From Alkalibacter saccharofermentans DSM 14828 (GTDB lineage: Bacteria; Bacillota; Clostridia; Eubacteriales; Alkalibacteraceae), in NCBI RefSeq assembly GCF_900128885.1, contig NZ_FQTU01000014.1, forward strand, positions 1 to 64,000: 64,000 nucleotides of DNA, read 5' to 3'. Of the stretch, positions 59,086 to 64,000 are shown one piece after another. The position numbers and the translations under genes are program-made. Every line of letters starts with the position of its first letter. Within the stretch, counting starts at the first letter, position 1. The notes beneath the pieces are model-generated. The model was not told the DNA's origin and did not search any database. It worked only from the letters and a program-made list of their open reading frames with translations.

Positions 59086-60135
59086 ATGCATAGAAAAAGT
59101 TTTTTGGTTATAATAGCAATCATCCTATTGTTTCTGACTGCGTCATGCAGCGCTCCGAAGGAAGAGATGATAAGCAAGAACGATTTTCTTTTAAATACGG
59201 TAGTCAGCGTTAGGCTATATGACGTCGATAAGGAAGCTGAAACTATTATTGATGATTCCTTTAAACTTATAAGTGAATTGGAAGGTTTATTAAGTGTTCA
59301 TGTAGAAGGCAGCGATCTAGATAAGCTTAAAGACAATTCGGGCAGAGGTCCGGTTGAGGTTTCAAAATATACGATTGAGGTCATTGAAAGAAGCCTTGAG
59401 TATTCAGAGATAACTGATGGTAGGTTTGATATAACGGCAGGCCCCCTGATTGATTTGTGGAGAATAAATCCGCCAGAAGGATATGTCCCTTCAAATGATG
59501 AGGTAATTGAAGTACAAAAGCATATAGACTATAGAAAAGTCATTGTAGACAAAGAGAAAAGAACTGTTGAACTTTTGGATGAAGATATGGTTCCAAACTT
59601 GGGTGCAATTGCCAAGGGCTATATTGCTGACAAGGTAAAGGACCTTCTTGTTGAAAGAGGGATTGAACATGCGATTATCAACCTTGGAGGCAACATACTG
59701 TTAGTTGGCGACAGACCGGTCAATCAAGATTTCAGAATAGGAGTTCAGGATCCGGATGCTCCAAGAAATTCATACATAGGTGTCATCAACGCTACAGACA
59801 AATCCATTGTATCGTCGGGAGATTACGAGAGGTACTTTGAACGAGACGGCATAAGATATCATCATATTCTTGACCCTTTTACCGGTTACCCCACCGACAA
59901 CGAAATCAGGCAAGTAAGCATTGTTTCAGAAGAATCAATGGATGGTGACGCTTTGAGCACGGTGATATTCTTAATGGGTTTGGACAAAGGGCTAGAGATA
60001 ATAAACAGCATGGAAAATGTGGAAGCTATATTTGTGACCAAAGAGCACGAATTAGTAATAACTCAGGGTCTAAAAGACAGTTTTGATTTTGACGAGAATA
60101 ACTACGGAGATAAATATGAAGTAATATATAGATAA
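59086..60135 (+). CDS. fmnB: FAD:protein FMN transferase (ApbE family, FmnB-like), lipoprotein, 349 aa
   Basis: Exported lipoprotein (lipobox TASC, Cys21) that transfers FMN from FAD to a Ser/Thr of target proteins. Landmarks: GRFDITAGPLIDLW, LGAIAKGYIADK, INLGGNILLVG, HHILDPFTGYPTDN and the metal-site region DGDALSTVIFLMG. The natural target is PplA, encoded just upstream. ATG 59086 with AGGA is preferred to an in-frame GTG four codons earlier. Confidence 0.93.
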   Translation: MHRKSFLVIIAIILLFLTASCSAPKEEMISKNDFLLNTVVSVRLYDVDKEAETIIDDSFKLISELEGLLSVHVEGSDLDKLKDNSGRGPVEVSKYTIEVIERSLEYSEITDGRFDITAGPLIDLWRINPPEGYVPSNDEVIEVQKHIDYRKVIVDKEKRTVELLDEDMVPNLGAIAKGYIADKVKDLLVERGIEHAIINLGGNILLVGDRPVNQDFRIGVQDPDAPRNSYIGVINATDKSIVSSGDYERYFERDGIRYHHILDPFTGYPTDNEIRQVSIVSEESMDGDALSTVIFLMGLDKGLEIINSMENVEAIFVTKEHELVITQGLKDSFDFDENNYGDKYEVIYR

Positions 60136-60160
60136 AGACAGCCATTGGCTGTCTTTATCT
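60130..60160. terminator. Terminator-like hairpin at the end of fmnB
   Basis: 14-bp perfect stem (60130-60143 / 60147-60160) with a three-base loop; the fmnB stop is inside it. Its arms are T-rich on the 3' side. Confidence 0.75.
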
Positions 60161-60238
60161 GTTGAATGAAAATTGAATTTCACGTAACATATCATCAAAG
60201 GAACTGAGAAATAGATAGATATTTTCCTAAGGAACAAA

Positions 60239-61153
60239 TCAATCGGTTAAAACCATGTCTTCGTAAGAATATAATTCGCTGATGAAGCCTTTCCCGTACA
60301 GCCATTTTAGAGCCGATGCCAGGTTCTCTTCGGTAGGCAATGATGAGTGGGTATATCTGAGATTATACAAGTCTGTCAGAACCGGCTCCGGAAAGTTCAT
60401 TATCTGGTTGATTTCTTTCAAGCTATCTTCTAGGCCGCTGTCGTTTATTTTATCTACTGCCCTGTTATAAGCAGCATAGAATCCTTTGACGGCTTCAGGG
60501 TTTTCCAATACAAAAGATTCATTAAACAGTATTACTCCGGGATAAACGCCTAAATCTACATTTGTTGAAATAACTTTAGAATTATCTTTTTGAGCCAAAT
60601 AGGTCAGAGGATCCGGTAGAGTTGCTGCATCAATCTGGTTTTCCCTCAGCATTTCAAGCCTGGCAGGCATGATTGGTATATTGGTTTTTGAAATATCTGA
60701 AATTCCATACTTCTCTACTGTCAAATCCAGAAGGTATTCCATTAATGTATTTGTAGAAAGTCCGACCTTCTTTCCTTCTAAGTCATAAGGGCTGTTTATA
60801 TCTGAATCCGGAGAGGAGAGTATGGCATATCCACATTCAGTTCTCGATGATATTATCAAAGCATTTCCCGACTCCTTTAAAAAACCTGCTGATATCAAAT
60901 CGGAAGAAACAGCGTTGATGGTATTTGCCTGCAATGCTGAATCCCTATCTAAGGCACTTTGGAAGATCTGGATTTCAATTTCGACTCCTTGGTTTTCGAA
61001 ATAACCGGAAAGATCGGCTAGAACGAAAGGGATAGAGGCTGTATCACTCATCAACCCCAAGGATATTTTGTCAGATGAATCGCTCTTGTCGCTGCATCCT
61101 GAAAACAGAAATATGCTTGTTAACAATAAAATAAATGCTATGTTTTTCTTCAT
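60239..61153 (-). CDS. NMT1/SsuA-type ABC substrate-binding lipoprotein, 304 aa
   Basis: Lipobox FSGC (Cys20), then a type 2 periplasmic-binding fold: ISLGLMSDTASIPFVLADLSGYFENQGVEIEIQ, NAVSSDLISAGF, LEGKKVGLSTNTLMEYLLD, and AATLPDPLTYLAQ late. The family serves SsuBC/ThiXZ/TauBC-like importers. The only matching permease and ATPase nearby are at 49.4-50.9 kb, which have no binding protein, so these three most likely form one transporter flanking the FLEET locus. Substrate unknown: a naphthoate-type quinone precursor, a flavin or a thiamine precursor are the main options. ATG 61153 with AAAGGAG. Confidence 0.82.
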   Translation of the reverse strand: MKKNIAFILLLTSIFLFSGCSDKSDSSDKISLGLMSDTASIPFVLADLSGYFENQGVEIEIQIFQSALDRDSALQANTINAVSSDLISAGFLKESGNALIISSRTECGYAILSSPDSDINSPYDLEGKKVGLSTNTLMEYLLDLTVEKYGISDISKTNIPIMPARLEMLRENQIDAATLPDPLTYLAQKDNSKVISTNVDLGVYPGVILFNESFVLENPEAVKGFYAAYNRAVDKINDSGLEDSLKEINQIMNFPEPVLTDLYNLRYTHSSLPTEENLASALKWLYGKGFISELYSYEDMVLTD

Positions 61154-61195
61154 GTACGTTTTCTCCTTTGTCAGTGTATTAATGGCTGCAGAACA

Positions 61196-61225
61196 ATTAT
61201 AATAAAAAGACATCATAAATGCCAA
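61196..61225 (-). promoter_or_regulatory. Promoter of the binding-lipoprotein gene
   Basis: Minus strand: TTGGCA (61225-61220), 18-bp spacer, perfect TATAAT (61201-61196). Confidence 0.7.
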
Positions 61226-61353
61226 GTCTTTTTAAGAAATGCGTACAAAAATCAAAGAAAGTGCATAAATATTAGTATCGATACAGATTATTTATAGAAA
61301 AACAGAGATATTATTAGTATAATAGATTTAATATTCAAAGGAGAGTGCAGATT

Positions 61354-62172
61354 ATGGATAAAATAATAGGATTTATCGGTTGCGGAAACATGGCTCAGGC
61401 CATGATAGGAGGAATTGTAGACTCGGGACTGATTTCGAGCAAGAATATTTATGTATCAAATCCTATAGTTGAACAACTAGATTTGGTCAGGTCAAAATAT
61501 GGTGTTAATATAACAAAAGACAACAGGGAAGTAGCTAAAGTTTCAGATGTTTTGATAATTGCGGTCAAACCCCATATTTGTGATCAGGTCATAAAAGAAA
61601 TTTCTCATGATTTGAAAGATGATGTGATATTTACAAGCATTGCTGCAGGGAAGACAATTAAATCACTGGAGGAATCATTGGGAGCAAGAAAGCTCAAAAT
61701 TATAAGGACTATGCCAAATACTCCGGTGCAGGTCGGGGAAGGCATGAGCGTTATAGCTAATAATGATTTAGTTAATGAAGATGATTTGAAAACAATAGAG
61801 GAACTGTTTGGCAGTTTCGGTAGGGTTGAATATCTCGAAGAGAAATTTTTTGACGGCGCAACAGCTGTCAGTGGATCTTCTCCAGCATGTATATATATCT
61901 TGATCGAGGCGTTGGCTGATTCGGCGGTTCGAGCTGGAATACCAAGGGACAAAGCATATACTATGGTTGCACAAACAGTTAAAGGAACGGCAGAGATGGT
62001 TTTGGAGACTGGAATTCATCCCGGTGAACTGAAAGATAAGGTTTGCTCGCCGGGGGGGACTTCTATTGAGGCTGTAGCTGTACTTGAAAAAGAAGGATTC
62101 AGATCGGCAGTGATTTCGGCCATAAAAGCATCGGCACAGAAATCAAAAGAACTTTCAGAAAACAACAATTGA
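61354..62172 (+). CDS. proC: Pyrroline-5-carboxylate reductase, 272 aa
   Basis: Last step of proline synthesis. NAD(P) site IIGFIGCGNMAQAMIGGIV, RTMPNTPVQVGEGMSVI, and the active-site block LADSAVRAGIPRDKAYTMVAQTVKGTAEM with GELKDKVCSPGGTSIEAVAVLE. ATG 61354 follows GGAGAG; the upstream GTG would start on the ribosome site. Followed by an aminotransferase with 14 bases between. Confidence 0.95.
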   Translation: MDKIIGFIGCGNMAQAMIGGIVDSGLISSKNIYVSNPIVEQLDLVRSKYGVNITKDNREVAKVSDVLIIAVKPHICDQVIKEISHDLKDDVIFTSIAAGKTIKSLEESLGARKLKIIRTMPNTPVQVGEGMSVIANNDLVNEDDLKTIEELFGSFGRVEYLEEKFFDGATAVSGSSPACIYILIEALADSAVRAGIPRDKAYTMVAQTVKGTAEMVLETGIHPGELKDKVCSPGGTSIEAVAVLEKEGFRSAVISAIKASAQKSKELSENNN

Positions 62173-62186
62173 ATGGGGGTTATGAA

Positions 62187-63428
62187 ATGACAAATTTCAG
62201 TATGGCTGCCAATCATTCTATAAGACCAGTCAAGGAAGATGTTATTTTTGGGATGAGCTTAAAGGCAGAGGAAGCTATCAAAAGAGACGGTTTTAAAAAT
62301 ATAATTAATTCTACGATTGGGGCTCTTTTAGATGATGAAGGCAAACTAGTAACGTTTCACAGCGTTTTTGAAGTGCTAAAAGGGCTAAGCGATCAGCAAA
62401 TTGCGGCATATGCTCCATTGAGTGGAATGCCTGAATATATAAAATGTGCCATAGAGGCTACTTTTATGGATTGCAGACCGGAAGGGTTTATTGATGGGGT
62501 AGCAACACCTGGCGGGTCTGGAGCAATACGTCATGCAATATGGAATTACACTGATGCCGGCGATAAAATATTGACTTCCAACTGGTTTTGGGAGCCATAT
62601 CAGACAATGGCATCGGAACATATGAGAAAAATAGCTACGTACGAACTATACGATGAAAATATGGACTTTAACCTAAAATCATTTGAAACGAGTTTAAGTG
62701 AGCTGCTTTCAGAACAAAAACGCGCATTGATATTGCTTAACACTCCGGCACACAATCCTACTGGCTACAGCTTGAGCAGCTCCGAATGGTTGAGGCTTAG
62801 AGAGGTCTTGGTAAAGCTTTCAAAAGATGAAAACAATAAGATAGTATTATTTATTGATGTGGCATATCTGGATTTTTGCGAAGACGAAGAAAGAGAGTTT
62901 TTTAAAATCCTAGGAGGGCTTCCCAAAAATGTTTTGATATTGGTTTCATTCAGCATGTCAAAAGGATACACTTTTTACGGGTTGAGAAGCGGAGCGCTGA
63001 TAGGAGTATCGTCGGAAGAAAAAGTAATAAAGGAGTTCAAAGAAGTTTGTGCTCATTCCAATAGGGGAGTCTGGTCTAATGGAACCAGAGCGGCCATGGA
63101 GACTTTGATTGAGATTTATAGAAACGAAACCGTGAAAGAAAAGGTCATGGCGGAGCGAAAAATACACAAGGAGATACTGAAGCAAAGAGCAGAAGCTTTC
63201 ATTGACAGCGCAAGTAAAGTTGGGCTGGACTTGTGTCCGTATAAGGGTGGGTTTTTCATATCGATACCCCATGATGACTCCATAAAGATTGCAGAGAAGC
63301 TTGTGGAAAAAAATGTGTTTGTTGTTCCTTTGGAAAAAGGACTTAGATTTGCGGTTTGTGCAGTATCAATAGATAAATGCAAAACAGCCCCGTTATTGAT
63401 TAAAGAAATGATGGATTCTTTGAAATAA
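62187..63428 (+). CDS. PLP-dependent aminotransferase, class I/II, 413 aa
   Basis: Fold-type I aminotransferase. Landmarks: PGGSGAIRHAIWNYTDAGDKILTSNWFW (cofactor binding), LNTPAHNPTGYSL, LFIDVAYLDF, and PLP lysine in SFSMSKGYTFYGLRSGALIG. Overall it resembles aromatic or aspartate aminotransferases of anaerobes. It should transfer an amino group between an amino acid and 2-oxoglutarate; the exact substrate is not clear. ATG 62187 with GGGGGT seven bases before it. Probably co-transcribed with proC. Confidence 0.85.
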   Translation: MTNFSMAANHSIRPVKEDVIFGMSLKAEEAIKRDGFKNIINSTIGALLDDEGKLVTFHSVFEVLKGLSDQQIAAYAPLSGMPEYIKCAIEATFMDCRPEGFIDGVATPGGSGAIRHAIWNYTDAGDKILTSNWFWEPYQTMASEHMRKIATYELYDENMDFNLKSFETSLSELLSEQKRALILLNTPAHNPTGYSLSSSEWLRLREVLVKLSKDENNKIVLFIDVAYLDFCEDEEREFFKILGGLPKNVLILVSFSMSKGYTFYGLRSGALIGVSSEEKVIKEFKEVCAHSNRGVWSNGTRAAMETLIEIYRNETVKEKVMAERKIHKEILKQRAEAFIDSASKVGLDLCPYKGGFFISIPHDDSIKIAEKLVEKNVFVVPLEKGLRFAVCAVSIDKCKTAPLLIKEMMDSLK

Positions 63429-63485
63429 ATGAAAAATTCTATGAAAAAACATCAAGATTTATTATTGTAATCAAATACATTATGT

Positions 63486-63491
63486 TATAAT
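63486..63491 (+). promoter_or_regulatory. Perfect -10 box upstream of the metallopeptidase gene
   Basis: TATAAT at 63486-63491, 31 bases before the ATG; the -35 region (TTATTG) is weak. Confidence 0.4.
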
Positions 63492-63521
63492 TAATAAAAA
63501 AGCATGTTGTGGTGTAAAAAG

Positions 63522-64000
63522 ATGAAAAAAATCATATTGCTTCTATTGATTTTTGCGTTGGGTTTTGGAACGGTGATGGCTGATAACAGGCCGATAGATG
63601 TTTACACAGCTGATGACGGAATGAAGATAGTGAGCTATGCTGAAAATTGGAATCAAGATAAGCTCAAGCAGATTTATGAAGAACTGAAAAGAAATACCCA
63701 CGGTGAAGAGTGGAGCTATCTTGAATCAGTTAATTTATACCCTGGACCGAGTTTGAATGGCAAGGAAGATGGTCTGTACAACTATACATTGAGAAGAACA
63801 AGCCTGTTTTCAGGTGAAAAGCTGTCCCTTGAGAGAGGCAGCAGAATTGACCTGTATAATATGGATGTTAAAAATACTGTATCCGAGGCGGCAAGAGTCT
63901 TATCTCATGAATACGGTCACCATTTCACCATATATTATCTTGCGAAAAATGACCCAGAGTTCTTCTCGGAGTGGGAAAAGAGCGGGTTTTATTCTGCGAG
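63522..64000 (+). CDS. Secreted zinc metallopeptidase-like protein, 3' end cut by window
   Basis: The frame is open to the last base; 159 codons are visible. An N-terminal signal peptide (KKIILLLLIFALGFGTVMA) suggests export. Residues about 118-134 read AARVLSHEYGHHFTIYYL, whose HEYGH is the HExxH zinc motif. No lipobox is visible. The rest of the catalytic domain, including the third metal ligand, is outside the window. The ribosome site (GGTG) is weak. The family cannot be named from this part. Confidence 0.7.
   Translation, partial: MKKIILLLLIFALGFGTVMADNRPIDVYTADDGMKIVSYAENWNQDKLKQIYEELKRNTHGEEWSYLESVNLYPGPSLNGKEDGLYNYTLRRTSLFSGEKLSLERGSRIDLYNMDVKNTVSEAARVLSHEYGHHFTIYYLAKNDPEFFSEWEKSGFYSA

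Noticed and set aside
1..64000. tRNA, rRNA, CRISPR arrays, insertion sequences, phage or integration sites
   Set aside because: I looked on both strands and found no cloverleaf set, spaced direct repeats, transposase or integrase frames, or flanking terminal repeats.

Overview
The window looks like chromosomal DNA of a low-GC, Gram-positive anaerobe, most likely a member of the Clostridia that ferments amino acids. Signs are the strong GGAGG-type ribosome binding sites, frequent TTG and GTG starts, lipoproteins with short lipoboxes, A/T-rich intergenic DNA with clean hairpin terminators, and a clostridial gene set (glutamate 2,3-aminomutase, DUF2325, UPF0735 ACT protein, LuxS, NdpA). I saw no rRNA, tRNA, CRISPR, phage or insertion sequence. 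Almost all of the DNA is coding or plainly regulatory.

Layout. 1-9.2 kb: the end of a secreted Ig-repeat/PHP protein, a universal stress protein, an alanine/glycine:cation symporter, release factor 3, a membrane zinc-ribbon protein beside a membrane J-domain protein, an amino-acid permease and a nucleoid-associated protein. 9.2-13.8 kb: a complete pstSCAB-phoU operon behind three TTAACA-type Pho boxes at exact 11-bp spacing. 13.8-19.8 kb: an Mrp/Mbh-type sodium/proton antiporter operon (E-F-G-MbhD-MbhE-B-C-D-D) with split MrpA parts and two MrpD paralogues. 19.8-21.3 kb: a c-di-AMP (ydaO-type) riboswitch with terminator in front of glutamate 2,3-aminomutase, which makes the osmolyte beta-glutamate. 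With Mrp this forms a salt/osmotic module. 21.4-29 kb: small metabolic and housekeeping genes, including a Fur-box-controlled DUF2325 gene and a FabK-like flavoenzyme with a FabT-like operator. 29-43.4 kb: nitrogen block, with livJHMGF, gltB-gltD, a DUF362 gene and glnK-amtB with structured leaders. 43.4-49.4 kb: threonine block, thrC-thrB-ACT protein divergent from hom-lysC, then luxS.

49.4-61.2 kb is the most interesting part: a flavin-based extracellular electron transfer (FLEET) locus. It holds a membrane-fused NADH dehydrogenase (Ndh2), EetA, EetB, a polyprenyl diphosphate synthase (DmkB), the flavinylated lipoprotein PplA and the flavin transferase FmnB. Where Listeria has MenA-type DmkA, this locus has a UbiD/UbiA/UbiX set resembling MqnL/MqnP/MqnM, the last steps of the futalosine menaquinone pathway. 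The same eight-gene operon ends in an overlapping ABC ATPase and permease, and a lone NMT1-type binding lipoprotein sits at the far end of the locus. No gene making the naphthoate head group is present. I infer that the ABC system may import a quinone precursor, or alternatively a flavin, for the electron-transfer chain. The window ends with proC, an aminotransferase and the start of a secreted HExxH metallopeptidase.
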